A stretch of DNA of 64,000 bases, taken from assembly GCA_029204225.1 (NCBI GenBank), contig CM055100.1, positions 57,736,345 through 57,800,344 of the forward strand, given 5' to 3'. Position numbers and translations under genes: made by a program. The DNA is from Diphasiastrum complanatum (Eukaryota; Streptophyta; Lycopodiopsida; Lycopodiales; Lycopodiaceae). The notes beneath the pieces were generated by a model. It was not told where the DNA came from, ran no database searches, and worked only from the letters and a program-made list of their open reading frames with translations. Positions 1-11,049 of the stretch are shown piece after piece. The first letter of the stretch is position 1; every line of letters begins with the position of its first letter.

Positions 1-905
1 CATCTCGCTTTATAGGAGTTCTAGCAGCGGGCAAGCTTGCGAACCTTTCTTCATTCGATTCGTCGCTCAGCTGATGTGGAGCTCGAACATCTTCGTCTGA
101 CTATTCGGGTTCTGCTCCCTCCGTCATGCTTGGCAGGCCATAATACTGCTTGCCTAGGACTTCATAGCTGGCATAATCATTGTTGACCATTGTTCTGGTC
201 TCATTGAACTTGACGTCTCTGACAGTCTTCACTAGATTCATTTCTGGCATGTAAATCCTGTAGTATGATGAATGGTTGTCACATCCGATGAGGTATCCTA
301 ATTCGACCTTATCGTCGAGCTTCTTTCGAAGCTTATCAAGAATATGTGCATAAGTTGCACAACCAAAAATCCGAATATGTGTCAGATTGAGTTTTCTACC
401 CCACCATAGTTCGTGTGGTGTCATGTGAGAAACACTTGATTTGCCTATCCTTTTCTGGATGTAGGTAGTTGTAGCTACTGCTTCAGTCCATAGCACTCTT
501 GGTGCCTTCAAATAGGCCATCATGCACCTTGTGGTTTCCATGAGAGTCATGTTCTTTCTTTCTGCAACACCATTGTGCTGCGGTGTATTGGATGATGTCC
601 TTCTGTGAAGGACTTTTCGATCATTGCAGAAATCACTAAATCAGTTTGACATGTACTCTCCACCACGATCTGTTCTGATCTGCTTCATCGTGTTTCCTGT
701 GCATCTTTATGCCCAGTTCACATATTTTGTGAACTTGTCAAATGCCTCTGATTTGTTGTGAATGAAGTAGACTCAGGCAAACTTATTGTAGTCATCAATG
801 AAAGTTATATAGTACTTTGAGTCTCCTACTGAGATCACATCAAAAGGTCCACAGATGTCCAAATGTACCATCTCCAGAATCTTTGTTGTTCTATAGGAGT
901 CTATG
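1..905 (-). pseudogene. Ty1/copia integrase relic, 3' part open
   Basis: Remnant of a Ty1/copia polyprotein read on the minus strand. The open part (550 down to 101, 149 aa) matches the end of the integrase catalytic core and the region after it: a WTEAV/TTYIQKR stretch, the HELWWGRK segment and IRIFGCATYAHI, which in copia polyproteins is the conserved 'FGCxAYVH' block. Upstream in broken frames (about 905 to 560) I read HLDICGPF, FIDDY and TDRGGEY, the usual integrase core landmarks. Several stops interrupt it, and it has no linked RT before the window edge. The family is certain; the exact limits are not. Confidence 0.85.
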
Positions 906-1040
906 GTAAATGGCGTTCAGGACATCTTCCCTGATTTGGAAAGAGAAGCATCCAACCTTAATGCTTTTGAACTTTGACAAAGGATACGGTTCTTCCTCTC
1001 AGCCACCCTATTTTGTTGAGGTGTATAGGGGCATATGCTA
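905..1040 (-). pseudogene. second, different copia integrase scrap
   Basis: On the minus strand this short piece encodes YTPQQN, VAERKNR and KALRLDASL in interrupted frames. These are the integrase residues that should lie downstream of the TDRGGEY core, yet here they lie upstream of HLDICGPF. The piece is therefore a separate copia copy or family joined to the one at 1-905. No target duplication was recognised at the join. Confidence 0.55.
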
Positions 1041-1059
1041 TGGTCATATCCAATTTAGA

Positions 1060-1557
1060 GGATTTAGAATACTCCTAATATGGTAGATCGGCTCTCTAGT
1101 ATTTGAGATTGTTGGTTACACCTCGATTTAATTCCATCTCAAGGCTAGTTTTGTAACTAATAACCTTAAGAGAACCCAGACACTCCTATTGAGACATGTG
1201 GAGTAGTGCATGGCTTGTGACAGTAGTCATACTTGTGACAATAGTTATATGCACGAGGATATCATGGAATATGTGACCTATGTTTAGATGGACTTCATGG
1301 GAGGTTGCATGGGTGCATGCACAAGTTTCTCACCCCTATGTATAAGGGTAAGGACTCTCCTTCCTCCATTCTAAGCTTTGGCTCTTGGTTGCCAGTTTCT
1401 TTCCTCTCCTCACATATTCACTTGCCATGGCTCGGAGGTGAGATGTTCGGATACATCTCAGTTGGATAGGTGGTTTGACTCCCACTAGTCTCTTGGCGTG
1501 ATTATTCCACCCTCATCTTAGTAGTCTTGATGGTGGTCATTACATTAATATCAAAGC
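1060..1557 (+). other. LTR-like stretch with a degenerate primer site
   Basis: This stretch has no coding capacity. It contains a TATA-like TATAAGGG at about 1340, CT-rich sequence after it, and near 1545 AATATCAAAGCCT, one or two changes from the tRNA-iMet primer site TGGTATCAAAGC used by copia elements. The arrangement is that of a plus-strand copia 5' LTR and primer site. I found no second copy in the window to define its ends, so this is an inference. Confidence 0.3.
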
Positions 1558-1681
1558 CTGGCTAAGATGTGGTCTTAAATGGGATTGGAGACAAGCTCTA
1601 TATCAGATTGGAAGAGGAAAGCGCTTGGATTTGCAAAATCTTGGTTAAGTGTCGATTTCTCAAGGGGGGCCTTGGCATTTT

Positions 1682-1714
1682 GCGAGTGAATTTTTTGTGA
1701 GTTTTGTGAGTTTC
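1682..1714 (+). repeat. left terminal inverted repeat arm
   Basis: Begins GCGAGTGAATTTTTT and pairs with 2568-2600 with two mismatches in 33 bases. Both mismatches are T where the other arm has CpG. Confidence 0.75.
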
Positions 1715-2567
1715 TTTCTTGCCATAATTGATAGCACATGGTGTGCCACCTTTTCTATGCTATTACTTCAATGCTTATTATTAAGAATGTGGTTAAAAAA
1801 AAAGAATTTGAAATTGATTTTTTTTTTGCAGCCTCCAAAGAAGACGATACTGCCTAAATTTTTATTTTTTTTGTGACGAAATCCTATAGCACGCTGGCGT
1901 GCTATTTGATTCTGCTGCAAAAAAAATTCCCATGTTTCATTTAGCACGCCGACATGCTATCTTTAAAGGTTGTGAAAAAAACATCTAGAAATAATATTTC
2001 TACTCAAAATTTGGTTCTCAAATGTGTCAAAATACCTTTTTTATTTTATAATTGAAAAGTTTCAACCTATCAGACCTATAATGTATACACAAAAATATGA
2101 TGGAATACCTTAAAAGTAGATATTGTTCATGACAATGGTGGTTTGATATCTGAATTGTCACATAGAGCACAATTTGGTACTCCGATTATCACATAAACTA
2201 TATAATTGTTTTACATGAGAAAGTTGAATGGTTGTGAATGATTCACATGATACGGTGACTCAAGCTATGATATCTTTTGTGGTATTGGAAAGTGAAAAGC
2301 CAATTTTAATACGTAACAAAAAAGTAAAAAAGGAAAGTGGACACAACACCATAGAAGAAAGACGTGCTAGAGATTGTCATGACACCTATCAAGAGACATT
2401 GAGAGAATTATTGGTAGTAAAGAGTGGAGACAAACAATGTCACTTCCAAAGTTGTGTCACATTGAAATTTTTGCATCTAGTTAGTATCTTCTTGTAGTTA
2501 GAGACAAAACGAAATTAATTAACATGACATGCCATGTGCTACATAATCGATGAACCATGGGTAGAAT

Positions 2568-2600
2568 GAAACTCGCAAAACTCGCAAAAAATTCACTCGC
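2568..2600 (-). repeat. right terminal inverted repeat arm
   Basis: Ends AAAATTCACTCGC, the reverse complement of the left arm. A related end occurs at 31869-31906, marking a family member elsewhere in the window. Confidence 0.75.
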
Positions 2601-2624
2601 AGATTGTCAAAACCCTTGTGAGGG

Positions 2625-4530
2625 AAGCTAGATTTGAGTTCAGTAATTCCGGGTTGAAGCATGGTTAGCAGGATTGGTGGTAGAGTGCACATCTCTTTAC
2701 TTGATTTTGTTAAGTTTGCTTAGAATTAGTGTTTGATCCATTTTTTATTTCTTGAATTCTTGAGATGATTCCAATAAATGTAGATGATCTATATGTATAG
2801 ATCTAGTTGCTTGTCTAATACCTTAAACCTGCTAGAATAATTTTCGTACTATTGAGATTTGGATTATTTTCTTTGGTCTACTATATTTTTGGAGAATTGG
2901 CTTTGTGCATGACCAAATTGTTTATCGATAGATTGATGGGAATCTATTTGTTCAGTGCAAATAAACCTTTAGTAGTGATGTTGTATGAAACTAATCATAG
3001 TATGTAGAGGATTGAAATTTAATTCTAAAACGGATCCTCCTATAATCATGCAACTTAAGAACATGATAAGGTAATGCAAATTTATCATCTCTCTAATAGT
3101 AAGCATGGGGTTAAGCAAGGTAAGAGGCTATGTCGGTTAGTAATAGGTATGCATGATGTTAAAAAGCCTTCAAAATTTCTTTTTAGAAGCTTTGAGGAAG
3201 TCTTCTCTAAAGTTGAGGGGATGTAACCCTATTGAAAAAAGCCACGGGAAAGCAAGTTGTTGCTTGCTTCAAGCCCATTTCTCTGTCCTGTTGACTGCAA
3301 AGTGTTGATCCGTTGAATAGGATAGTCAATCTTTGTGATTTTGAGGTAGTGATTGATTGGTATACCTATTTGGACTCTAGAAGAAGAAACAATTATAGAT
3401 CTTTGCTCAGCCGTTGAATTCCTATAAGTCATTTATCTAGTTGAAATCTGTTGTAGATCAAAACCGAGCTTGGTTGATAGCATGCAGAGCGTTCCTTGTC
3501 TACCTCTAGATGGATTCTCTGGTTGGCTAGTAAAGGCACTGTACAATTGTCTCATCAGCTGCTATTGAGTTTCACGAGCTATTAACCATAGGGAGGTGCG
3601 ATTTGGGTCATCCAACGAGGCCGTAGGATCATTTTTCCAGCAATGGCAGTGTGATGCGGCTGTAGCAGCCGTGGGGACAGTAGAACAAGCCTCACCCTTT
3701 CTAATGCTTTATGTTTTGAAGGCCTCTTTAGGGTTTGCATGACCTTGAAGATTGGATATGCTTTTTAGCATGTTGTTTATCCCTTTGGGTGGGAAATGAT
3801 TGGTGTTTTTGGCCTAACAAATTGACAAATTCTGACTTTCATAGCTAGCTTCTAGTACTATAATTTTTACTATGGGTTGGCTCAGGGCTTTATGGAACTC
3901 GGTACGGTCGTATTTAAGGTTAAAGTTGTAGTCGGTTTGAAGAGCCTGCGATTTTAGGGAAATCTATCTAATGTTCTTTTAGGGAGAAAGATTTTAGAAG
4001 GATTCTTATATTTTTTGGGTGTGTGTTGGACATATACTCCAGTATCCTCACAAAAACAATGTCAAGAAAAGTGAAAGATCTCAATTTTTCATCATTACCT
4101 ATCATAAAATTTAATAGATATATATAAATCTCCATCTTGAATTTAGGGTTTAGTGTTATCCTTCAACCATGTTTGATCTAAACCTAAAGTCATCACCTTA
4201 AAATACGCCATCAACCCTAGCATTGACCTCAAAATCTAGAGATCCACTAACAAGGCAAAACATGCTAAAAGTAGTCAAATAGCCACTAGAACTGTGAAAT
4301 TTGAATATTTGGATCATTATTGCTTGCTTTGTAAGTCTTTTAACATTTTCTACTAGTTTTTTGAAGTTTTTCACATTTTGATGCTATAATGGTGTTTGAA
4401 TGCAATGAAATCAGGATGGAGCTAAGTGAAAAAAAATCTCTCTCCCTTGGATGGAGTGGGGGCGCCGAGTGTCTCAAGGGACCTGACGTGGGCAGTGCAG
4501 TGGGAAAACAAACCAAAGGAATCAGACCCA
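2625..4530. other. no gene seen; old intergenic sequence
   Basis: AT-rich sequence with short, unconvincing frames only (for example 3229-3432 minus). No domain, LTR end or RNA gene was recognised. Confidence 0.6.
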
Positions 4531-4535
4531 AAAGT

Positions 4536-4992
4536 CACGTGTCATTGAAATGCGTAATTAATTAGTTAGGCGCAGTCCCTTCCCGTGCTTTGGACGGTGG
4601 TAGGTACAAGCCACCGGCTACAGACGGTGATTACCTACCGGCACGTGGCTATGGCAACCTGTCCGCTGACAAATCAAATTTTTGCCCGAATGCGGACCAA
4701 ACAATTGACCCAGGGGTAGTTGAGCCTGCGAACGTTCCTTTCAAAATGATAGGCATGAAAGGAGCTTCAGGTAGTTGGTTCCCACAAAAGATGGCCCTTC
4801 TGCTGAAAGTTGACGGGCATGAAGAATGCCTCCTTTATCTATATAGTTTTCGCAATACTTTCTAAAAGGGTAACATAATTAGATTATATACGCTAAGTAA
4901 ACGTAGTCCAGCACCGTTGGATATTGAAAATCAGCATTCAGATTTTGCCATGTGGCCAGTAGGATCTAGGACGGGCTTTCTAGTGACACGTG
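4536..4992 (+). promoter_or_regulatory. three CACGTG G-boxes upstream of the TBL gene
   Basis: Perfect CACGTG palindromes lie at 4536-4541, 4642-4647 and 4987-4992; the last reads GACACGTGGA, an ABRE-like context. In plants G-boxes are bound by bZIP and bHLH factors such as ABF/HY5/PIF. The three sites lie about 180 to 640 bp before the first uORF of the TBL leader. That they regulate this gene is inference from position. Confidence 0.5.
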
Positions 4993-5032
4993 GATGGATC
5001 TAAGTGCGCGCGCTGAGACTTTAGTGCCACTA

Positions 5033-5036
<4 letters not shown>

Positions 5037-5065
<29 letters not shown>
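5037..5065 (+). repeat. (CT)n microsatellite in the TBL leader
   Basis: About 14 uninterrupted CT units, then CCTGCTCGCC. CT tracts near transcription starts are common in plant 5' UTRs, so this probably lies at or just inside the TBL 5' UTR. Confidence 0.8.
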
Positions 5066-5067
<2 letters not shown>

Positions 5068-5134
5068 GCTCGCCTTCGCCCTTTATCTTTTGGGCAGGAG
5101 CGATCGACGCGATCCTTCACTTTTGGAGGTGGCG

Positions 5135-5158
5135 ATGGCTTGCAATCTGAGCCAGTAA
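5135..5158 (+). CDS. uORF 1 of the TBL leader (7 codons)
   Basis: ATG GCT TGC ... CAG TAA encodes seven residues upstream of the main start. It counts only if transcription begins upstream, as the CT tract suggests. Two more short AUG frames follow before the main ATG. Confidence 0.35.
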   Translation: MACNLSQ

Positions 5159-5172
5159 AATACTAAGAGAAT

Positions 5173-5238
5173 ATGATTGATGGACTGATTGATGGGCAGC
5201 CGATCTCGTGTTTGAATGATCTAGTGATGGAAGAATGA
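5173..5238 (+). CDS. uORF 2, 21 codons, its stop overlaps the TBL start
   Basis: An ATG at 5173 opens a 21-residue frame ending in TGA at 5236-5238. The main TBL ATG is 5235-5237, so stop and start share bases in the string ATGA. The peptide is rich in Asp, Ile and Leu and resembles no known conserved uORF. Such an overlap would allow termination-reinitiation or, more likely, reduce main-frame translation. A 5' UTR intron removing it cannot be excluded. Confidence 0.4.
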   Translation: MIDGLIDGQPISCLNDLVMEE

Positions 5239-6945
5239 AAGGGGGTAATGTTCAAGGCCTCAAAGGAAAGCAGGTGCTCATTTCCATGCTTGCCCTCATA
5301 TGCGTCCTCTTCATTATTCTGGGCTTGCGAAGGGCTCATGTTTCCAATGTGCTTTTTGCTTCTTCCAATAACTGGCAGCATTTTCACGTACTACAGCAAC
5401 TGGCAGTGACGAATGCAGATGTTGAAGCCGGGCATCTTCACAAAAGAACAGGTTTATTTTTCCTTTGAGTATGCAGTGTGTACCATTTTTTTCATCCATG
5501 CTGCTGCGTTATTGGGCATCTTTCAGCTCAGCTCTAACCATTTTAAGTGTGTTTTCTCGGATAGAAGCATGCTGAACATCCTTGTACTCTTTTGCTAATG
5601 CATGACCTTGTTTTTTTTACTGTACGTATTTGCTTTCGCTTATTTCTGAAGCTTGTGTTGCAGAGTGTGATTACTTCAAAGGAAAGTGGGTTTTGGACAA
5701 TGGAAGAAGACCTTTGTACTCTGGAAATTCTTGCAGAAGGTTTTTATCGGCTATGTGGGCATGTAGACTAACCACTCGCCCTGATTTTCAGTTTGAGAAA
5801 TATAAGTGGCAACCGGATGATTGTACCTTACCACCTTTCGACAGCCATAGTTTTCTCACAAAGTAAGCTTCTGATCCATTTAAAAGCATGAAAGTGCAAA
5901 TTTTGAGTACGCTTAAGACTCGACTTCATCACGATCCGTTCTATGTGTCAAATGCTTGTGCATGTTCCATACATGTTTCCAAGAAAATTTTGCAAATTGC
6001 AATGTATTGGGCGTGTGTTTCCTCGAATGAGAGCGAGACTTATCTACCAGTCCACAGAGTTGCCAATCCTGATTGTTTTTATCCATGCCCATTTGGTTGT
6101 GCAGGATGAGGAACAAAACTATCGCTTTTGTTGGGGATTCTTTGGGTAGACAACAGTTTCAATCTCTGATGTGTTTGATTACTGGAGGAACTGAGAGCAT
6201 CGTTGCCGATGATGTGGGAAGAGAATTTGGATTTGACTTAAGGCCTCCTTTTTCTGTAAGGCCTGGAGGCTGGGCATACCTGTTTCAACTTACCAACACA
6301 AGGGTGGTATTTTCCTGGTCATCCTGGCTAGGTGATGTCCAAGTCGATAATGAAAGTGATCCATTTTCATCATCTGCATTACAGTTGGATCAACCAGCTT
6401 CTTTTCTGAGAGATTACGTCCACAAATTGGACGTTCTGGTTCTCAACACAGGGCATCACTGGAACAGAGGAAAGCTGCTTGGAAATAGAATAGAAATGCA
6501 TGCGAATGGTAGTAAAGAATTGTCCAAAAAGTTACAAGTTTTGAGGAATGCATACAATTACACTGTTCAGAATGTTGTAAAATTCATGAATAATCAAATA
6601 GATCACAATCCAGGCTTGAGGGTTTTTCTAACAACATTGTCTCCAAGGCATTTTAGAAATGGAGACTGGGATTCTGGAGGTTCATGTGATAATATAAAAC
6701 CTTTTGGAGATCCCACAAATTCAAAGTTTTTGAAAGACCCAGTTGCAGAAGCTGCTATTTCAAATACAAAAGTGCAACTTCTCAACATCACGTATCTTTC
6801 ACAGTTTAGAGGTGAAGCCCACATCTCAAAATACAGCATTACTGGCAGAAATGGGACTGAAGATTGTTTGCATTGGTGTCTCCCAGGAATTCCAGATGTA
6901 TGGAATGAGATTCTCCATGCCAAGCTGATTGAGGATAGGATTTAG
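5235..6945 (+). CDS. TBL: TBL (DUF231) polysaccharide O-acetyltransferase, TBL14/15/16-type; exons 5235-5451, 5664-5862, 6105-6945
   Basis: Predicted 418-residue type II membrane protein of the Golgi that O-acetylates cell-wall polysaccharide; the exact polymer cannot be told from sequence. Exons sum to 1257 bp. Introns are GT-AG (phases 1 and 2): GTTTAT...TTGCAG and GTAAGC...GTGCAG. A signal anchor spans residues 13-31. The TBL N-domain starts ECDYFKGKW (73-81) with PLYSG and WQPDDC. The catalytic GDS motif is at 149-151 in FVGDSLGRQQFQS. The C-terminal DxxH motif is D392/H395 in DCLHWCLPG. Blocks RPGGWAY and LNTGHHWNRGKL point to the TBL14/15/16 clade. Length is normal for the family, with no internal stop, so it looks functional. 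The start is the first ATG with the anchor in frame; uORFs precede it. Confidence 0.92.
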
Positions 6946-8597
6946 ACATTTAAAATATACATGAAAATATTGCTTATCTCCAAAAATATATAAATCTTTT
7001 TCACGTCAAGCTCTTGGCATCCACAGATAGCCCTCCATTTTTTAGATTTCCTTGTACAGAAGCGGCTTTCAGGTCAACTTTTGGGCATCAGGAAACCCTT
7101 GGAGGTATTGCATACTTTCACAAAATCGACATTTGCACTTGATTTCATCCACTGAAGATTGTTCATTCTCCTTTCTAGAGTGTTAGTAATAAAGAGGTCA
7201 ATGGATGAAACAACTTTTGTCACGTCTCGAAGCTTACATATACTGCTAATAACAAGAGGCAGCAATTTTTTATTCATGTTGCAATGCCTGTCTGAATCGC
7301 TACATGGACATGTCATCATCCAGGTTGTAGAGTATTGAGTTGACTCTTTTTGGCATGAATCTAGAACAAATAAAAAGGGTAATCTAACCCTTGAAACTAT
7401 GTACTTTTGCAAGTTGATGTATTTACAAGTGGATTCTGCATGTGGTAAGATGCATCTGAAAAGTTATGGGGCCTCACTTTGAAAGTTAAGTGGACTGAAC
7501 ACGGATGGGAACCCCCGTCCCATGACAAAAGGATGAGAGGACATGGAATGAGAATGCCAAATGACAAAAAGTAGTTAACATGTGTGACGAAACACGAGAC
7601 ACCAAAATAATTGCTTTGACACTTGAGGGGCATTGCATAAGATGAGTATCTAGAGAATCCACAGAGCATGACCACATGAACACTTAAAGAGCCCATTCTA
7701 CACTAATGTGGAAGTACCAATCTGGAAGGGCAATAATAAACACGTTAGTGGAAAGTCGCAAGAGTGGACTTGGTCTAACATAAGAACAAGGATGAGCTTG
7801 AATTACAATAGGTGGTGAGTCATTGATAAGTTAGTGAAAGAATGACAATGAAGATGCTCCATGAGAGGCTTTTGAGAAACAAATTGTTGATGTGCAACTA
7901 GAGTTTCAAAGAGAGGCATACAAGGTTGCAAAAGAGTTGGAAGTAAATCTCTAGTATCAAGAAGAAGATGGTGATGTCCTCCAATGTGATTGTATACTCT
8001 CCAAAAGTGTTTTTTGGAATGCATTTCAGGGTTTTTACTGCATAGTGTGGTTTTTGTCTTTGAATTGAATGTATAACCAAAAAAGAGTCGTCGATGTGAA
8101 CAATGGTAGATGCTAGTGATGGTGCACTGGTCCACAATAGGATTGTCCCCATATACATGCATTTTTTTTTATGTATTTTCTTAATGCATTATGTAAGGTA
8201 CTAGATCGCACCTCTATAGGGGTTCAATGTGATGTTGCTAATTCTACATAACTATCAACAGTAGGGTTTAGGAGTATGTTTCCAGCCATACTCTTGGCAA
8301 AAAGAATAACCTACCGATCTACTCTTATCAAGGTAGACATGTGTTCTAAAATATTATGGTTTCATTAGAGAAAATTTGAGCACAAAAGGGGCCTTTCAAA
8401 AAGATATTTTTTATTTTATTTTTTTAAAAGTTTCTTACACATGGACCAATCAAAACACTCAAATTTGAAATCTATGTAACATAGCTCCTTCAAATTAATT
8501 CTTTTTTCCTTTAAAAAAAAAGTAATTTTGCGTCGAGAGCAGCCCGTAAATAAGCCATTTTATCTATAATATAGTATGTATCTCAAATAGAAACAGT
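6946..8597. other. TBL 3' flank and spacer, no gene recognised
   Basis: Starts with AT-rich sequence suited to a TBL 3' UTR, though no perfect AATAAA is present. Minus-strand frames at 7074-7412, 7397-7696 and 7803-8162 have biased, low-information composition and overlap in several frames, so I do not call them genes. 8395-8525 holds T and A runs. Confidence 0.55.
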
Positions 8598-9095
8598 GTA
8601 ACTTTTGAAGGACAACTTAGATTGAGATGATCACAATGCCATTAGAAAGCCCTCGATGAGAGCTTTCCAACGACACTCAACATGACCCGGTTCCGAGCTA
8701 CGGTGAAAAAGATATTCTTAGTCAAAGTTTTGGACGGTCAGTCAACGATCAACCTGATATCGGTCTTGAGCGCGGTTGACGAGTTTGACCCGGTCAAACT
8801 CGTCAACCGTGCTCAAGACCGATATCAGGGTGACCATTGATTTTGACCGAACAAAACTTTGACTAAGAATATCTAATTAACCGTAGCTCGGAACTGGGTC
8901 ATGTTGGGGTCAAACTCGTCAACCGTGCTCAAGACCGATATCAAGGTGACCATTGATTTTGACCGAACAAAACTTTGACTAAGAATATCTAATTAATCGT
9001 ACCTCGGAAATGGGTCATGTTGGGTGTCGTTGGAAAGCTCTCGTTAGAGCTTTGCATTGTAATTGTCTCAATCCGAGCTGTCATTCAAAAGTTAC
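8598..9095. mobile_element. fold-back (long inverted repeat) element with a duplicated right arm
   Basis: The left arm, about 8598-8790, is the inverted copy of sequence to its right. At the centre, 8753-8790 and 8792-8829 pair over 38 bp with one mismatch around a single-base loop at 8791. The right arm occurs twice: a partial copy 8792-8907 and a full copy 8908-9095 that alone reaches the outer end (GTAACTTTTGAA at 8598, TTCAAAAGTTAC at 9084-9095). The arms contain no coding frame. This fits a fold-back or MITE-type element enlarged by tandem duplication of one arm. Confidence 0.7.
8753..8829. repeat. near-perfect 38-bp palindrome, 1-nt loop
   Basis: Arms 8753-8790 and 8792-8829 differ at one position. 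The centre reads GAGTTTGACCCGGTCAAACTC (split about C8791). It could extrude as a cruciform, and its transcript would be a hairpin. Confidence 0.85.
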
Positions 9096-9690
9096 AATTT
9101 TTTTTATAGCCAAAGATTATACTCTACACAAAATGGTTAACCATCGAATATTGCGTGGGCAAGACGACGAGCAAGAACATATTTTATTTTTGTATTTTAT
9201 ATTGCAAGAAATTTGTCATCCTACATGGCAATCCTTGTAGGGTCCTTTTCAAAGCTAAATTTTGTCTAATGCTAACTCAAGTCATTGCAAATTAGTAAAT
9301 GTTCTATTATTTATGAAGTTACGGTGCTCCAGATCATTGAATGTAGCATATCTATTGTATATTTGCTATCCTTAATTCCTACTATCAAAAGAAGAGTTCT
9401 ATGACAAATACATATGAGGTTGCACTATGATGTTTAGGTTTACCAGATTTCTTTTCAAAACCATAACTATTAGGGTTTGTATGGCTTTAACATGATGCGT
9501 TGCTCTTACAACCTTAGCAAATTCTTTCTTGGTGCTTCCATACACAAGCCCACTAGGGATGTTGTTAAAGCCCATATTATCTTTCTTTATATTAGGCAGT
9601 ACATTATTGAAGCTTCCATTGAATTGTCACTTGATCCTTTTTTGCAAACTCATTTTTAAACTTGGGGATGCTAAAAACATATGTGAGATT
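9096..9690. other. no gene seen
   Basis: AT-rich spacer without a recognised repeat end. Small frames at 9010-9240 and 9477-9659 start in or next to repeats and look random. Confidence 0.5.
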
Positions 9691-10920
9691 GAAAACTATT
9701 GAAGAAACCGAGCTTTTCTATTCTCCAAGACAAATACTTTCATAATTCAAACAAAAGGCCTGGGACTTTTAAACTAGACAATCCAAGCTCTTCCGAAAGT
9801 GACAGCAAGAAGAGGAAATATGTACCATGTAGAGGCAACGGTGGACAAAGTAGCAATGGAAAGGAAGAGTTATTGGTTAAGAAAATGAACTTTTACAGAG
9901 ATTGACGAAGAGGAAATAAAAAGGGTATAGGTCATCAATGTCCTGAAGCGGATTCAACTTAGTAATCCTATCGACAAAGGGAAGGCTTTTTTACATCTAT
10001 GTTACTGTAATAGGAGTTTTGAAAATATCAACGTCAAGAAGTTTTATGCCAAGTACATTTTTGGCTCTATTGATGACTTTTTTGATAATATTGTTTTTGG
10101 TTGGACTTATCGACTTCAAATCAAATGTGATTGATACAAACCTTATGAAGTCTTTTGTGATTTTAGCTTTAATGACTCTACTAAATGTTGTTCAACAAGT
10201 AAACACCTAAAGGAGTTTGTCTCAAGGGATTTTATGCATGTAGTCTCTATGGATTGCAGAATTGTAAACAATAAAATCTTAAAAAAAGATCTTTGTAAAG
10301 GGCTAAATCACATTGCTATACGACAATCTAATATCAATGAAGTTGCTTCTGAATTTTCTCATAGTTGGTTTAAACTAGCAGCTTTATTACCTACCTATCA
10401 GTCTATTGATAATGATACTCATTTTGAACATGCACTGTTATGCAATAATTTGGCTATTAAGCACTTGAAGAACACTAAATGGCTGCATGGTAACTGACAA
10501 TCGATTGAAAGATGCTATTACCTCTCATTTATATATTAATGAGGTAGATAAAGCATAACCCAATTCTTGTTTTATTTGTATTCAATTTGTCAGAAGTCTT
10601 ACCTTAAAACAAAAATATCTAGTCCGGATTTTGCACCTTGTCCAGGTGAAATTAATAATTCAATTGAGACCTCTATCAGCACGGTAAAAAATTTCTTCAT
10701 TAATGCAATACCAAACTGCTTACATGGCAAAGAAGTACTTCCATTTATATTGTATACGTTTAAAGCCAACAAAAATACATTCAGATGGATAACAAATACA
10801 CATGACTACTACTTGTCAAAATTGGCCACTTTCCTAACTGGAGCTCTTGGTATGCTGACTTTTCTCCTCATGGAGAGAGCAGGCCTTAAGGCAAATACTT
10901 ACTAGAGTATTCTTAATGTG
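9690..10920 (+). pseudogene. decayed retroelement-like coding stretch, possibly Penelope-like
   Basis: Four plus-strand frames in series (9699-9905, 10019-10210 with a better parallel frame, 10234-10497, 10567-10905) read as one broken protein. An N-terminal Ser/Lys-rich part, KRPGTFKL to KKRKYVPC, is followed by FYAKYIFGSIDDFFDN, then KGLNHIAIRQSNINE and an Asn/His-rich helical stretch, ending FRWITNTHDYY. The GLNHI-x-L/I-R block recalls, from memory, the N-terminal extension of endonuclease-less Penelope-like reverse transcriptases of plants and fungi. I cannot see the catalytic YADD box, so the class is tentative. It could instead be an unrelated decayed protein. Confidence 0.35.
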
Positions 10921-11049
10921 GATACCAACCTTTTTTGGCAGTGCGATTAATTTTCTGAATACTACCTTAATGTACCACATAATATTAGTTTGATGTGGAT
11001 AACTGATATAGGGAAATAGAATGAGGCCATGTGTCACCCAAAACTAACA

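Larger units (their letters stand above)
1660..2624. mobile_element. non-autonomous element with terminal inverted repeats
   Basis: Two arms, 1682-1714 and 2568-2600, are inverted copies over 33 bp with two mismatches, both consistent with CpG to TpG change (GCGAG in one arm, GTGAG in the other). Weaker similarity continues outward about 20 bp, giving the limits used here. The interior has no convincing protein; a 2228-2497 frame resembles nothing I know. The arms are made of iterated CTCGCAAAA-like units. A MITE or small Mutator-like element would fit, but no clear target duplication was seen. Confidence 0.55.

Noticed and set aside
6603-6923. 106-codon minus frame
   Set aside because: Antisense shadow of TBL exon 3, without its own motif.
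7803-8162. 119-codon minus frame rich in His and Leu
   Set aside because: No domain, overlapping frames of similar length, no context; likely chance.
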